From Segatella copri (GTDB lineage Bacteria; Bacteroidota; Bacteroidia; Bacteroidales; Bacteroidaceae): a stretch of 64,000 nucleotides of DNA. The notes beneath the pieces were generated by a model, which saw only the letters and a list, made by a program, of their open reading frames with translations, ran no database searches and was not told the origin of the DNA. Position 1 is the first letter of the stretch, and each line of letters begins with the position of its first letter. Shown here piece by piece: positions 8,104 through 16,881 of this stretch. Location: the NCBI RefSeq assembly GCF_015074785.1, contig NZ_CP042464.1:1550001-1614000 (forward strand). The letters are read 5' to 3'. The translations under genes and the position numbers were made by a program.

Positions 8104-8943
8104 TTAATATTCATTTCCCTCTTGCTTGATCACACTCGGACCATCGATGAGTTCAGGCTGAGGGGCATTTCTGTTCACATCACCATATGCTCTGCCCAGA
8201 TCACTCATCGTAATACTTATGTTGCGGTTCACGGGTCTGTCCTTATCTGAAAGGCTGTGAGAGAAGAGCCACTGATAGGTTTTCTTCAGATAAAACACGC
8301 GGGCAGGGGTACCGTGATTGGCACCCTTCCACCAGTCGTATATCAATCGGGTATCCTTGCCATCCTTCACAAGTTTATCAACCACAACCTTCGATTGCTT
8401 GACCGGTACTGCCCTATCTGCTGTGCCATGGATAATCCAGAAAGGCAAATTGCCCAATCCACTCACATCCTTATACGAACAGCCGCCACACAGCGCCATG
8501 CCGGCAGCTATCCTATCGGGATAAGTAGCACAGACATCCATGGTGCCATAACCGCCCAAACTCATACCCAAGACATAAACCCTATTAGAATCGCATGGGT
8601 AATTCTTTTTCACCCAGTCGAGCATATCCATGATTTTCTTCGGATTCCAGGCTCCTCCCGGATTCTGCGGAACGATGGTCAGCGCATCGATATCGCGCCC
8701 CTTGACGATGGCATCAAGCGGTCCGTATCTTCTCACCTTATTCAGATTCTTGCCGCAAAGACTGGCACCATGCAGAAAGATGATGACCGGTGTCTGTTCT
8801 TGCGAATAAAAATAATCTACCGGCGTATAAACCCAGAAGTTGTAACCTCCCGGAATCTCATCTTTCACAGCTCGCAGAAAGTCGTAAGCCGACATGCTGC
8901 ATACGGAAAGACAGAATAATATAAACAAAAATATCTTCTTCAT
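8104..8943 (-). CDS. Secreted alpha/beta-hydrolase (esterase)
   Basis: The 279-residue protein has an N-terminal signal peptide (MKKIFLFILFCLSVCSMSA). The alpha/beta-hydrolase triad is visible: nucleophile Ser in VLGMSLGGYGTMD, Asp in HGTADRAVP and His in GANHGTP; the oxyanion region is FLHGASLCGKN. It resembles carbohydrate-esterase-like or phospholipase/carboxylesterase-type enzymes of Bacteroidota that act in the periplasm or at the surface. A feruloyl or acetyl esterase activity is plausible but not shown. A 45-residue C-terminal extension after the domain has no recognised motif. Confidence 0.8.
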   Translation of the reverse strand: MKKIFLFILFCLSVCSMSAYDFLRAVKDEIPGGYNFWVYTPVDYFYSQEQTPVIIFLHGASLCGKNLNKVRRYGPLDAIVKGRDIDALTIVPQNPGGAWNPKKIMDMLDWVKKNYPCDSNRVYVLGMSLGGYGTMDVCATYPDRIAAGMALCGGCSYKDVSGLGNLPFWIIHGTADRAVPVKQSKVVVDKLVKDGKDTRLIYDWWKGANHGTPARVFYLKKTYQWLFSHSLSDKDRPVNRNISITMSDLGRAYGDVNRNAPQPELIDGPSVIKQEGNEY

Positions 8944-9165
8944 TTTCTTCCTTTTTTACCTGTTTAGTATCACGCTCCCTGTTTCATACCATGAACGTTC
9001 ATCACACAAAAGTAAGTAAATATCAGCATATTACCAAATATCCTCCCTATATTTTTCTTTTTTTTATCCAAAAGAAAGATTCGTTTAAACTTCCAGGTAG
9101 AAAGATAAACAACGATTATTTGTGTTAAAAATCATAAGAATCACATCGGTTCGCATTATTTTTAT

Positions 9166-9173
9166 TATCTTTG
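9166..9173 (+). promoter_or_regulatory. -7 promoter box of the peroxiredoxin gene
   Basis: TATCTTTG at 9166-9173 followed by C matches the -7 element; no good -33 TTG is found at the usual distance. The leader would be about 32 nt. Confidence 0.45.
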
Positions 9174-9210
9174 CATCATAACAAGACGTATAATAAATAA
9201 ATATAGAATT

Positions 9211-9672
9211 ATGAATGTAGGAGATAAAATACCAGAGATTCTTGGCATTGACCAGGACGGACGTGAGATAAAGGCAAGCGACTACCGTGGTCGCAAGATT
9301 GTGCTCTACAGTTATCCGAAGGCTAACACCAGCGGATGCACTGCCGAAGCCTGCTCCCTGCAGGCACATAAGGAGGAACTGGCAGCAGCCGGTTATGAGA
9401 TTATCGGCGTGAGCAAGGACAAGCAGGCGCTGCAGAAGAAGTTTGCCGAAACCAAGGGTTTGCAGTTCCCTCTTATTGCCGATACCGAGACCACCCTTTT
9501 GCAGGAACTCGGCTGCTGGGGCGAGAAGGTAACCTGCGGCAGAAAGTCCATCGGCATCCTCCGCACCACCTATCTTGTCAACGAAGAAGGCGTCATTGAG
9601 AAGATCTTCACTCCTAAAGAGATTAAGACCAAGATTCATGCAGAGCAGATTCTGGATTATATTCATCAATAA
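9211..9672 (+). CDS. bcp: Thioredoxin-dependent thiol peroxidase, Bcp/PrxQ type
   Basis: This 153-residue protein has the BCP-type peroxiredoxin layout. The peroxidatic Cys is in KANTSGCTAEACSLQ and a second Cys five residues later acts as resolving Cys, as in the alpha-helical PrxQ type. The usual Thr-Pro before Gly-Cys is Thr-Ser here, which is slightly unusual. The conserved Arg is in GILRTTYLV. It reduces hydrogen and organic peroxides with thioredoxin in the cytoplasm. It heads a short plus-strand run with a membrane protein and an HD hydrolase. Confidence 0.9.
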   Translation: MNVGDKIPEILGIDQDGREIKASDYRGRKIVLYSYPKANTSGCTAEACSLQAHKEELAAAGYEIIGVSKDKQALQKKFAETKGLQFPLIADTETTLLQELGCWGEKVTCGRKSIGILRTTYLVNEEGVIEKIFTPKEIKTKIHAEQILDYIHQ

Positions 9673-9703
9673 AGAACAAAACGAACGAAGTGGGAAAAAG
9701 AGT

Positions 9704-9967
9704 ATGTTAGAACACATTGCAGATTTCACAGCGTGGCCAATCCTTACTGGAATTTTCATTGGCTATATTGCCAACCGCATCATGAGCGGCGAAGGCAAAG
9801 GATGTTGTATGAACCTATTCATAGGTATTGTGGGCAGTTATGCCGGCGCCATCATCAGCAATCTGCTGAACATAGAATTGTTTGGCAAGGGTTATCTTAC
9901 CAACTTCGTCTTCTGCGTCATTGGCGCCATAGCGGTATTGTGGATTTGGAAGAAACTCTTCGATTAA
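9704..9967 (+). CDS. GlsB/YeaQ/YmgE-family small membrane protein
   Basis: Eighty-seven residues with three hydrophobic segments (WPILTGIFIGYIANRIM, NLFIGIVGSYAGAII, FVFCVIGAIAVLWIW) and the glycine-rich turn SGEGKGCCMN, as in the transglycosylase-associated/GlsB stress-response family. I chose the ATG at 9704; a longer reading from 9575 would overlap the peroxiredoxin gene by 98 bp. The molecular function of this family is poorly defined. Confidence 0.8.
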   Translation: MLEHIADFTAWPILTGIFIGYIANRIMSGEGKGCCMNLFIGIVGSYAGAIISNLLNIELFGKGYLTNFVFCVIGAIAVLWIWKKLFD

Positions 9968-10008
9968 CATCTTAAGCAGATATAAATATTGATTAAAAAA
10001 AACATAAA

Positions 10009-10518
10009 ATGATGACAAACAAGGAATTGATACTCGCCCAACTGATGAGGGCGATGATTAAGTACGATGGTGGCGATGCGCCTCGCATCCAGCATTTCGT
10101 AAAGGTACACGACTTTGCCCGTATGATTGCGATAGCAGAGGGAATGACCGGAGAAGACCTCTTCGTGCTCGAAGCAGCAGCCATTCTTCACGATGTAGGC
10201 ATTCACGTTTCAGAAGCCAGATACGGCAACTGCGATGGCAAGCACCAGGAAGAACTGGGTCCTGACGAGGCAAGAAAAGTACTATCAGAAGTAGATGGAT
10301 TCACAGCCGCACAGATAGAAAGAATCTGCTGGCTCATTGCCCATCATCATACTTATCAAGATGTTACCAGCCTCGACCACCGCATTCTGCTCGAAGCTGA
10401 TTTCCTGGTGAATTCCTTCGAAGCCCACCTTGCTCCCGAAGGCATCATCACCTTCCGCGACCATGTATTCCGCTCGGAATCAGCTATCAGTATGCTGAAT
10501 GATATGTGGGGGCTGTAA
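10009..10518 (+). CDS. HD-domain phosphohydrolase
   Basis: This 169-residue protein has the HD-domain metal ligands: His in IQHFVKVHDFARMIA, the HD pair in AAILHDVGIH, and downstream His residues in LIAHHHTYQD and the Asp in LLEADFLVN. HD proteins of this small stand-alone kind hydrolyse nucleotides or other phosphate esters. The substrate is unknown. It begins 41 bp after the GlsB-like gene. Confidence 0.82.
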   Translation: MMTNKELILAQLMRAMIKYDGGDAPRIQHFVKVHDFARMIAIAEGMTGEDLFVLEAAAILHDVGIHVSEARYGNCDGKHQEELGPDEARKVLSEVDGFTAAQIERICWLIAHHHTYQDVTSLDHRILLEADFLVNSFEAHLAPEGIITFRDHVFRSESAISMLNDMWGL

Positions 10519-10611
10519 CGAAAGTTACTTTCTTGGAAAGAGCATCATAGAGGGAAGGTGAAAGTACAACAAACTGCTGTTATGTGTTTTAATTAAAATA
10601 ATACCTTTATT

Positions 10612-11157
10612 CTATTTCACTTCTGTCAGTTTGCCCGTCTGTGAGTCAATGATATAACCATGAAGATTGACGTCTTTTGGTACGAGAGGGTGTGTACGGA
10701 TCGTATTGATGGTATTCCTTACAGAATCCTCTGTGTCGTGGAATCCCTCCAGCCAATGGTCGAGGTCGATGCCGCAAAGCCCGATGGTATCGATAACATT
10801 CTGATGGATGCCACGTTTGAGCATCAATTTCTTCATCTGCTGTCCGTTCATGTGGCATGCACCGCAGTTGGAGTGGGCGATGACCATGATTTCCTCTACA
10901 CCCAATTCGTAGATGGCTACAAGGAGACTACGCATGGCTGAGTCGAAAGGGCTGATAACCAGTCCACCGGCGTTCTTGATGAGCTTGGCATCTCCGTTCT
11001 TCAGGCCTAAAGCTGCTGGCAGAAGCTCAGTGAGGCGGGTGTCCATACAGGAAAGAATGGCAAGTTTCTTGTCTGGATATTTACTCGTAAGATACTTTTC
11101 GTAAGCCTTACTGGCTACGAAGTTTTCATTATACTTGATGATTTCTTCTATAATCAT
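10612..11157 (-). CDS. Beta-class carbonic anhydrase
   Basis: The 181-residue protein shows the beta-carbonic anhydrase zinc site: ILSCMDTRL (Cys plus the Asp-Arg dyad) and HSNCGACHM (His and Cys ligands), with KNAGGLVI between. It interconverts CO2 and bicarbonate and could supply bicarbonate for carboxylations. It lies 34 bp downstream of the PHP hydrolase gene on the same strand, so the two may be cotranscribed. Confidence 0.93.
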   Translation of the reverse strand: MIIEEIIKYNENFVASKAYEKYLTSKYPDKKLAILSCMDTRLTELLPAALGLKNGDAKLIKNAGGLVISPFDSAMRSLLVAIYELGVEEIMVIAHSNCGACHMNGQQMKKLMLKRGIHQNVIDTIGLCGIDLDHWLEGFHDTEDSVRNTINTIRTHPLVPKDVNLHGYIIDSQTGKLTEVK

Positions 11158-11191
11158 AGTCGTGTAAATTGAAATGTGAAACTAAATTTTC

Positions 11192-11914
11192 CTATTTTTC
11201 AGGGGTTGGCTTGAGGTAAGCCATGAATTTCTCTGGCTGATAGTTGAGAACCAGCTCATCCGGGAACTCTGCTTTTTCTACCAGTGGCATAATGTTGCTG
11301 TAGTCGGCAATCATCGCAGAGAAGTGGGCATCACTTCCGAAGATGACTGGAGTTTCATACTTCTTGGCAAGTTCCAGCAGTTCCAGATTATTGGGAGCAG
11401 CCACAGTCTTGTGGCGGATGGGAGCCATGGAATGGTTGTTGATTTCAAGCAAGGTATGCGTCTCCCTGGAAACTTTCATGAGTTCCTCGAAATCCAGTTC
11501 TGCCGTACCATCGCCGGGATGAGAGATAATCTGCACGAAGGGATTGCGCATGGCATTGATGACACCCTGCGTATTCTCCTCCTTACTTCCTCCCTGCCAG
11601 CAAAGGCTATGGATGCCTGCTATTCGGATATCCAGCATACGCCAGTAATCCTCGTCGAGATCGATATCTCCCTTCGTATTGAGGATGTTGAGTTCTGCTC
11701 CAAGCATCAGTTTGATTCCATAGAGCTGGCGTGGAACACAATGAAGGTTTCTGAAATAGATAGGATCACAGGTACCCGGGATATTGGGACCGTGCTCTGT
11801 GATTCCCAAGATATCCAACCCTTTCTCCTTTGCTGTCAAGGTCATTTCCTGCAAACTGCTGAAGGCATGACCTGATGCTATTGTATGTGTATGAACGTCT
11901 AATAATGTTTTCAT
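11192..11914 (-). CDS. PHP-domain phosphatase, YcdX-like
   Basis: The 240-residue protein begins DVHTHTIASGHA and contains ITEHGPN, GAELNIL, GIHSLCW, IISHPGD, LEINNHS and GSDAH: the ordered set of His, Asp and Glu metal ligands of the PHP superfamily, close to the trinuclear-zinc YcdX branch. Proteins of this branch are phosphatases with little-known substrates. The start is well defined, followed immediately by the first metal motif. Confidence 0.87.
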   Translation of the reverse strand: MKTLLDVHTHTIASGHAFSSLQEMTLTAKEKGLDILGITEHGPNIPGTCDPIYFRNLHCVPRQLYGIKLMLGAELNILNTKGDIDLDEDYWRMLDIRIAGIHSLCWQGGSKEENTQGVINAMRNPFVQIISHPGDGTAELDFEELMKVSRETHTLLEINNHSMAPIRHKTVAAPNNLELLELAKKYETPVIFGSDAHFSAMIADYSNIMPLVEKAEFPDELVLNYQPEKFMAYLKPTPEK

Positions 11915-12026
11915 GGTGCAAAGGTAATGATATTTACTAAGAATGTAAGAGAAACAACTATTAATTAATCAAAATTTGTTTTTACGGATATTTAAATTAA
12001 TAATAAATCACCATTTTATGTTGGTT

Positions 12027-12557
12027 TTATTCAGCTTCAAGCTCCAATAGCTTTCTCTTTGCGTCCAATCCTCCGGCAAAACCTGTAAGGGAATGATTGC
12101 TTCCGATAACTCGATGGCAGGGAACGAAAATGCTGATGCCATTAGCTCCGATGGCACTTGCCACGGCTCTGATGCCGTTAGGTTTGCCTATACTTATAGC
12201 TATTTCCTTATAGCTTCTTGTCTCTCCATAGGGTATTTCGAGCAATGCATGCCATACTTTTTTCTGAAAATCAGTTCCTACAGGATGCAACGGAATATCA
12301 AATATCTTGCGGTTACCGGCAAAATATTCATCCAATTGCTTTTTGGTCTGATCCAGGATTGGGGATGTTTCTATCTTGAAATCAGCCTTCATATACCGCA
12401 AAAGCCGATGCTTATTGCGCTCTGCACATGGCATTTCATTCCAATCACAAAGGCACAGTTCGTCACCCATCGATGCCAAGATGATTTCTCCGCAAGGCGA
12501 ATTGTAATATTGAATGTTTACTTGCTTCATTGTCTTAAACTGATATTTTTTGTTCAT
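12027..12557 (-). CDS. ogt: Methylated-DNA-protein-cysteine methyltransferase
   Basis: The 176-residue protein contains the alkyl-acceptor motif PCHRVIGSN and the preceding IPYGETRSYKEIA and NPxAxRAV-like segment (NGIRAVASAIGANG), diagnostic for Ogt/AGT. It removes methyl groups from O6-methylguanine in DNA in a suicidal reaction. The start could be 12557 or the internal Met at 12530 (MKQVNIQYY), which is nearer the usual N-terminus. It has no operon partner. Confidence 0.92.
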   Translation of the reverse strand: MNKKYQFKTMKQVNIQYYNSPCGEIILASMGDELCLCDWNEMPCAERNKHRLLRYMKADFKIETSPILDQTKKQLDEYFAGNRKIFDIPLHPVGTDFQKKVWHALLEIPYGETRSYKEIAISIGKPNGIRAVASAIGANGISIFVPCHRVIGSNHSLTGFAGGLDAKRKLLELEAE

Positions 12558-12772
12558 AAATCATACAGGTAAAAGAGGTATGAGAAAACTGTTTGACGAA
12601 TCTCATATTTAACCGCCATACTAAGTAGTGTATTATATTGTTCTTTTCACGCAAAGGTAACAAATATTTATAGATTACACAAGAAAAAGTACTATATAAT
12701 GCTCGTTTTATAAAAAATTTTAATTTTATGGGATTTTTCTTGGCTATTTAGCATTGTATATTGATTTTTTCT

Positions 12773-12780
12773 TATCTTTG
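12773..12780 (+). promoter_or_regulatory. -7 promoter box of the yaaA gene
   Basis: TATCTTTG followed by C, 27 bp before the chosen ATG at 12808. No well-spaced -33 element is present. Its position argues against the longer reading from 12754. Confidence 0.5.
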
Positions 12781-12807
12781 CAAGTACAATTCAAAAGATT
12801 GATTATT

Positions 12808-13560
12808 ATGCAGATATTATTGGCAAATGCCAAAATCATGTTTGAGAAGGCAGACAGGAAGCCTATCTCCGTGCCACTATTCCAATCAGTTGCCAATGAC
12901 TTGGCCAAAGAAATGGCAATGATGAATGTAGAGGAATTGGCTAAGCAACTTGATTGCAGCAGCAAGATTGCTATGACGAACTGGAAGCGATATCATGATT
13001 TTATGGCTGCAGAGAAGATGCCTGCTATCCTGGCTTACAATGGTCAGGCATACAAACATTTGCGTGCCAGTTCTTTGAGCGAGGAGTCGTTAGAGTATGC
13101 CCAGAAACATCTCTGGATTACCTGCTTCCTTTATGGATTGCTTCGACCGTTGGATGGCATTGTACCTTATCGTATGGAGCATTGCGTATCGCTCGAAGCA
13201 ACAAACGACAAGCCTATCAATCAGTTCTGGAAAGACAAACTGACAGATGTTCTCATCGATAGTGTGAAAGCTGACGATGGTATACTCATCCATCTTTCTA
13301 CAGAGGAATATGAACATCTGTTTGATTGGAAGAGAGTATGTAAAGAGATAAAGGTCATTCAGCCACTCTTTTATGTCCGCCAGAAAGACGGCAGATTGAA
13401 GATGCAGGCTGTATGGGCTAAATCTTGCCGTGGAGCCATGGTGAGATATATCTTGAATAATCAGCTTCTTACTCCAGAGGAACTGGCAGGCTTCAGTTAC
13501 GAAGGTTTTGAATATGAGCCAGAATTAGGAGAAGCTGCTTTTCCTCATTTCGTTTGTTGA
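12808..13560 (+). CDS. yaaA: Peroxide stress protein YaaA (DUF328)
   Basis: The 250-residue protein starts MQILLANAKIM, has YNGQAYKHLRASSLSEESLEYAQKHL and ILSGLYGLLRP-like CFLYGLLRPLDGIVPYRMEH, and ends in the family hallmark GAMVRYILNN and FSYEGFEYEPE. YaaA proteins reduce iron-dependent oxidative DNA damage under peroxide stress; in this clade they are DNA-binding. The start at 12808 gives the canonical N-terminus. A repeat-rich non-coding region follows. Confidence 0.9.
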   Translation: MQILLANAKIMFEKADRKPISVPLFQSVANDLAKEMAMMNVEELAKQLDCSSKIAMTNWKRYHDFMAAEKMPAILAYNGQAYKHLRASSLSEESLEYAQKHLWITCFLYGLLRPLDGIVPYRMEHCVSLEATNDKPINQFWKDKLTDVLIDSVKADDGILIHLSTEEYEHLFDWKRVCKEIKVIQPLFYVRQKDGRLKMQAVWAKSCRGAMVRYILNNQLLTPEELAGFSYEGFEYEPELGEAAFPHFVC

Positions 13561-13662
13561 AATAGAACAAAAGCAAACGAACGTTATAAAAGGAAGATGC
13601 TGTATGTTTGGATTGAATGAGAGCACCCAATATATCTCATAGAAGTATCATCATTTTACGAT

Positions 13663-13776
13663 TGTACAACTAAAGAGGTTATTGCTGTACGACTAAAGAG
13701 GTTATAGTTGTACGACTAAAGGGTATACTGTTGTACAACTAAACAGGTTATAGCTGTACGACTAAAAAGTGTTGTC
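13663..13776. repeat. Tandem array, 23-bp period, about five units
   Basis: GTAC recurs at 13664, 13687, 13710, 13733 and 13756, exactly 23 bp apart. The unit reads TGTACRACTAAAGAGGTTAT plus three variable bases; the fifth unit decays after 15 bases. It is non-coding in all frames of any plausible length. It is the first of three arrays in a row between yaaA and the HU-like gene. Confidence 0.85.
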
Positions 13777-13864
13777 ACTAGGCTCAGCAGAGGTGCTGAC
13801 TGCAGTCAGCAGACCTGCTGACTAGGCTCGGCAGAGCTACTGAGCCTAGTGGCAATGTCTGAGA
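13777..13864. repeat. Tandem array, 22-bp period, with nested palindromes
   Basis: Three units start ACTAGGCTCAGCAG (13777), ACTGCAGTCAGCAG (13799) and ACTAGGCTCGGCAG (13821), each ending in CTG, followed by a diverged fourth. The same stretch forms perfect inverted repeats: CACTAGGCTCAG at 13776-13787 with 13840-13851, and the 16-bp palindrome GCTGACTGCAGTCAGC at 13795-13810. It could fold as a cruciform or a structured RNA. Confidence 0.8.
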
Positions 13865-13888
13865 AGGTATATGCTTGTACTCTAAAAG

Positions 13889-14054
13889 ACGCTTGTTCTG
13901 ACTCCTGGAAACGCTTCTTTTAACTCTCGGATACGCATCCTTCAACGAGAAGAGACGCTTCATTCAAGTTAAGGAAACGATTAATTCAACGAGAAGAGAC
14001 ACTTCATTCAAGTTAAGGAACCGATTCCGTCAACCTAAAGAGCCGTTTCAACAA
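13889..14054. repeat. Tandem array, 22-bp period, about seven and a half units
   Basis: Units begin ACGCTT or a variant at 13889, 13911, 13933, 13955, 13977, 13999, 14021 and 14043, exactly 22 bp apart. Typical unit content is ACGCTTCATTCAA followed alternately by CGAGAAGAG or GTTAAGGAA. Middle units are best conserved and the edges decay. The array stops 12 bp before the end of the HU-like gene. Confidence 0.85.
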
Positions 14055-14065
14055 CTACGTCTTAG

Positions 14066-14728
14066 TTACTCCTTCTTCCACAAACGATAGAGCGTTATTG
14101 GACCTTCCTTGGTAGCATACATTCTGGCAGCCGGTTCCTCACAGAGGTCATTCAACACCTTATTGGCGTGATAGCGGGTGACACCGAATTCACGAATCAT
14201 ATCCTTCACCGTGATATAACCCTGCTGCTGACAAATCTCTACAATATCAGCAAACTCCTTATCCGCCTCTTTTGGAGTAGATTTCACACTCCAATACTGT
14301 CGGCTGCAACCATTAGAGTGGCGCTTCAGCCTCTCCAGAAACTCCTTCGTGGGCTGAATTTCCAAGCCGCAGATATCCACCTCATTGGCTGGAATCAGAT
14401 CCCCCTCATGATAGGTCCTTTTCCATTCGATTCCATTCTTGTCCTTATGCTTCACCATCCCCAGCTTAGGCTTGACGATAAACATATCGCCTACCCTCAC
14501 CTCGTTGCCATCCGCCAGGGCATAAAGCGTCTCATCCTCCAGCGTTTCCAATGCGGAGATAAAGGACGAAACGTTCATCGCACAATGATCGCGAACACGC
14601 TTCTCCATCTTCTCCCTGTCAACGACATCCTGTTTCACGAACATCGGATGTATCTGATACTTACCGCTTTCGTCCTTCAAGGGCGTGCGATGCTCCAAAT
14701 AATTGATTGAACCTGTTGCTCTAGCCAT
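14066..14728 (-). CDS. HU-like (HU-HIG) DNA-binding protein with C-terminal winged-helix region
   Basis: From the ATG at 14728 (MARATGSINYLEHR) the protein has 220 residues; a longer reading from 14794 lacks support. Residues 1-125 match the HU/IHF-like HU-HIG family of Bacteroidota (YQIHPMFVKQDVVD, then VSSFISALETLEDETLYALADGNEVRVGDMFIVKPKLG). The C-terminal part (FADIVEICQQQGYITVKDMI, then REFGVTRYHANKVLNDL) looks like a winged helix-turn-helix. It probably bends or bridges DNA. It lies right next to the tandem arrays at 13663-14054, so binding there is a testable idea, not a conclusion. Confidence 0.7.
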   Translation of the reverse strand: MARATGSINYLEHRTPLKDESGKYQIHPMFVKQDVVDREKMEKRVRDHCAMNVSSFISALETLEDETLYALADGNEVRVGDMFIVKPKLGMVKHKDKNGIEWKRTYHEGDLIPANEVDICGLEIQPTKEFLERLKRHSNGCSRQYWSVKSTPKEADKEFADIVEICQQQGYITVKDMIREFGVTRYHANKVLNDLCEEPAARMYATKEGPITLYRLWKKE

Positions 14729-14815
14729 ATTCTTAGTTTTTTGATCCTTTAAAAGATTATGCGCAAAAATACTGATTATTAGCGAGATAAGCAATTATTT
14801 TGTGTTAACTTTGTT

Positions 14816-14910
14816 AAAAGATAGAGATATAAATGGGTGTTTTGTGATAAAAGATAGAGTTATAAATGGGCATTTTATGATAAAAGATAGAGTTATAAAC
14901 CCTATCTTTT
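14816..14910. repeat. Three 33-bp direct repeats and a terminal hairpin
   Basis: AGATAGAG recurs at 14819, 14852 and 14885, exactly 33 bp apart, within units AAAAGATAGAGTTATAAATG followed by GGCATTTTATGAT-like sequence. The third copy forms a stem with CTATCTTTTA at 14902-14911, overlapping the stop codon of the AAA-ATPase gene, and may act as its terminator. Confidence 0.8.
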
Positions 14911-16684
14911 ACTCTATTTCCTCTATCCTTGCCAACTCCCAGCCCTTGAACTGCATGATAATCTTATGAAGCGTTGTGCCCTGGCGAAGAGACTCAACCC
15001 TCGGAGCATCGGCATATCGCCTAATCTGTTCCACAGCATCCAACCATTGCTTCTCCGACTTCTTCATAGGGCAACCATCTTCCTTCAAGACATCCTTCAA
15101 CTCTTCATCAAACTCTTTTCTGGAGAGAACCTTGAGTTCGAGGATATAGCTGTGCTGACTGGCATAATGGGTATGATCAGGCAACAGGAAGAAATCACAA
15201 TAGCCATGATTCAGCTCCAATTCGGGAGCCGTGATGTAATAATCGTTGAGGTTCAAGTATGCCATAAAGAAACCTTGCAGATTTCGCTCCGATTCTATTC
15301 CGTCACGCACAGAAGAAACCTTAGCGTAGGCATCAGCCATGAAACGCAGTCCTTCCTCCCATACTCCTTCATAAGCCATGTCGTAATAGTAATCCGTCAA
15401 TCTGTTGGTATCCACATACGACTTTGCCTGATACTCTTCTTCCAAATATCCGTAATACTGCTTGCGAACATTATTATTAGGAATGCCCAAAATCAACTTA
15501 GAACCACGTGTACCCTTGATAGTCAACATACCATAATAAAAAAGCAAACTTGGGAAGATTTCAGCCTTCGGTATCTGATAGGCCGAGAACTGTTCCTCCA
15601 GCTGGGCAACAATCTGTCCCTCTTCCGCAATTTTACGGATGATACCCTTGCGCTCGCCATCCAACTTATCGAATTGCAAGAGTTTCTTCATCTTGCCATA
15701 ATCGGTCTTGGTATTCGGGTCTATCATCTGCCGAGGAGAGCGTCCGTAATCCATATAATTGCGAAGATAGTAGAGCACCATATCGCAATTAAACATTCTG
15801 ACACTCTTATTCAATGCTTCTTCTGCAAAGCAATAGTTGTCGTACCAAGGCTTCATATCGTTGACGATGGCTTCCACATCGCTATCTGCAGGAATGCTTC
15901 CCATCTCCTTATAATAAGTGAACATCTCGACTACATCCTTGGTAGAGAAGCCCAGCATCTCGTCGAACTCTGGCTTTACAGAGATATTCCATCCCACATT
16001 ATACCCACTTGTCACATCATCCAGGGTTACAGGACTGACACCCATCATGAAGATGCGCTCGAAGTTTCCCTTGAACTTCTTGAAGACATCACGATAGAAA
16101 CCATCGGCATGAGTAATGGCATGATACACTTTCTCACCATGTTCATTGAGCACTACATTAGTAAAATTATCATACTCGTCGATGATAAGATAAAGCTGAA
16201 AATGATTTGCCTTGGCTGCATCAAAGATTATCTGCATCTTATCAGCATACTGTGTCTTTGTTTTGATTTCCTGAACCTTCTTATCACCATAATATGCAGC
16301 ATACTGCTCTGCAAAACTATCCAACTTGATACAGAGATAGGCGTTGAATCTTTCCTCCAAAACTTCTATCTTACCTGTAATTTGAGAAAAATCCAGGAAC
16401 AGTACCTGGTAAATTCCTTGCAGGGATGTAGGATGCTGGCCTATCCACAAATTACCGAAGAGTTTTTCGAAACTCTCCTTCTGGTTACAGTCATAGTAAG
16501 AGTAGAGCATACTAAGAAATATGCTCTTTCCAAAACGCCGGGGACGGATGAAGAAGAGATTGCGAGGCTGCTTCTCCAGCTCTGGCAAAAACATCGTCTT
16601 ATCGACATAATATAGATTCTGACTCATCACCGTGGCGAAATCAGACACTCCGTATGGTACTTGTTTTACTTGCTGTTTCATCAT
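14909..16684 (-). CDS. AAA-ATPase-like / PD-(D/E)XK nuclease fusion protein
   Basis: The 591-residue protein starts with VPYGVSDFATVMSQNLYYVDKT and the Walker A motif RPRRFGKSIF (near residue 50), with Walker B in LYLIIDEYDNF. The C-terminus has the PD-(D/E)XK nuclease signature: an Asp in GYCDFFLLPD and ILELK. This is the AAA-ATPase_like plus DUF1703-type nuclease family, present in many divergent copies in Bacteroidota genomes; its biological role is not settled. A second, distant paralogue lies at 34448-36010. Repeats lie on its 3' side. Confidence 0.85.
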   Translation of the reverse strand: MMKQQVKQVPYGVSDFATVMSQNLYYVDKTMFLPELEKQPRNLFFIRPRRFGKSIFLSMLYSYYDCNQKESFEKLFGNLWIGQHPTSLQGIYQVLFLDFSQITGKIEVLEERFNAYLCIKLDSFAEQYAAYYGDKKVQEIKTKTQYADKMQIIFDAAKANHFQLYLIIDEYDNFTNVVLNEHGEKVYHAITHADGFYRDVFKKFKGNFERIFMMGVSPVTLDDVTSGYNVGWNISVKPEFDEMLGFSTKDVVEMFTYYKEMGSIPADSDVEAIVNDMKPWYDNYCFAEEALNKSVRMFNCDMVLYYLRNYMDYGRSPRQMIDPNTKTDYGKMKKLLQFDKLDGERKGIIRKIAEEGQIVAQLEEQFSAYQIPKAEIFPSLLFYYGMLTIKGTRGSKLILGIPNNNVRKQYYGYLEEEYQAKSYVDTNRLTDYYYDMAYEGVWEEGLRFMADAYAKVSSVRDGIESERNLQGFFMAYLNLNDYYITAPELELNHGYCDFFLLPDHTHYASQHSYILELKVLSRKEFDEELKDVLKEDGCPMKKSEKQWLDAVEQIRRYADAPRVESLRQGTTLHKIIMQFKGWELARIEEIE

Positions 16685-16772
16685 GCTATGAAATTTAACC
16701 AGTTTACATATGCAAAGTTACGGCTTTATTTTGAAACAACCAAAGTTTTCACTGCTTTTTTGTTCAAATAAG

Positions 16773-16812
16773 AAATCCCTGCCATAGGAAGCCTTTCCTA
16801 CAGCAGGGATTT
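16773..16812. terminator. Intrinsic terminator after carB
   Basis: AAATCCCTGC (16773-16782) pairs with GCAGGGATTT (16803-16812), with the GGAAGCCTTTCC inner stem. T or A runs lie on both sides. It separates the carB end from the start of the AAA-ATPase gene. Confidence 0.8.
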
Positions 16813-16881
16813 TTCTATTTGGGAATCATCAAGAATGACTTAACTGTCAATTCTTAATCACTAATAAATAATCACTAAACA

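Noticed and set aside
12754..12807. Upstream start for YaaA
   Set aside because: It would place the start codon ahead of the -7 box, and family members begin at MQILLANAK.
13663..14054. CRISPR array
   Set aside because: Units are contiguous with no variable spacers of constant length between conserved repeats, three different unit sequences follow each other, and no cas genes are nearby.
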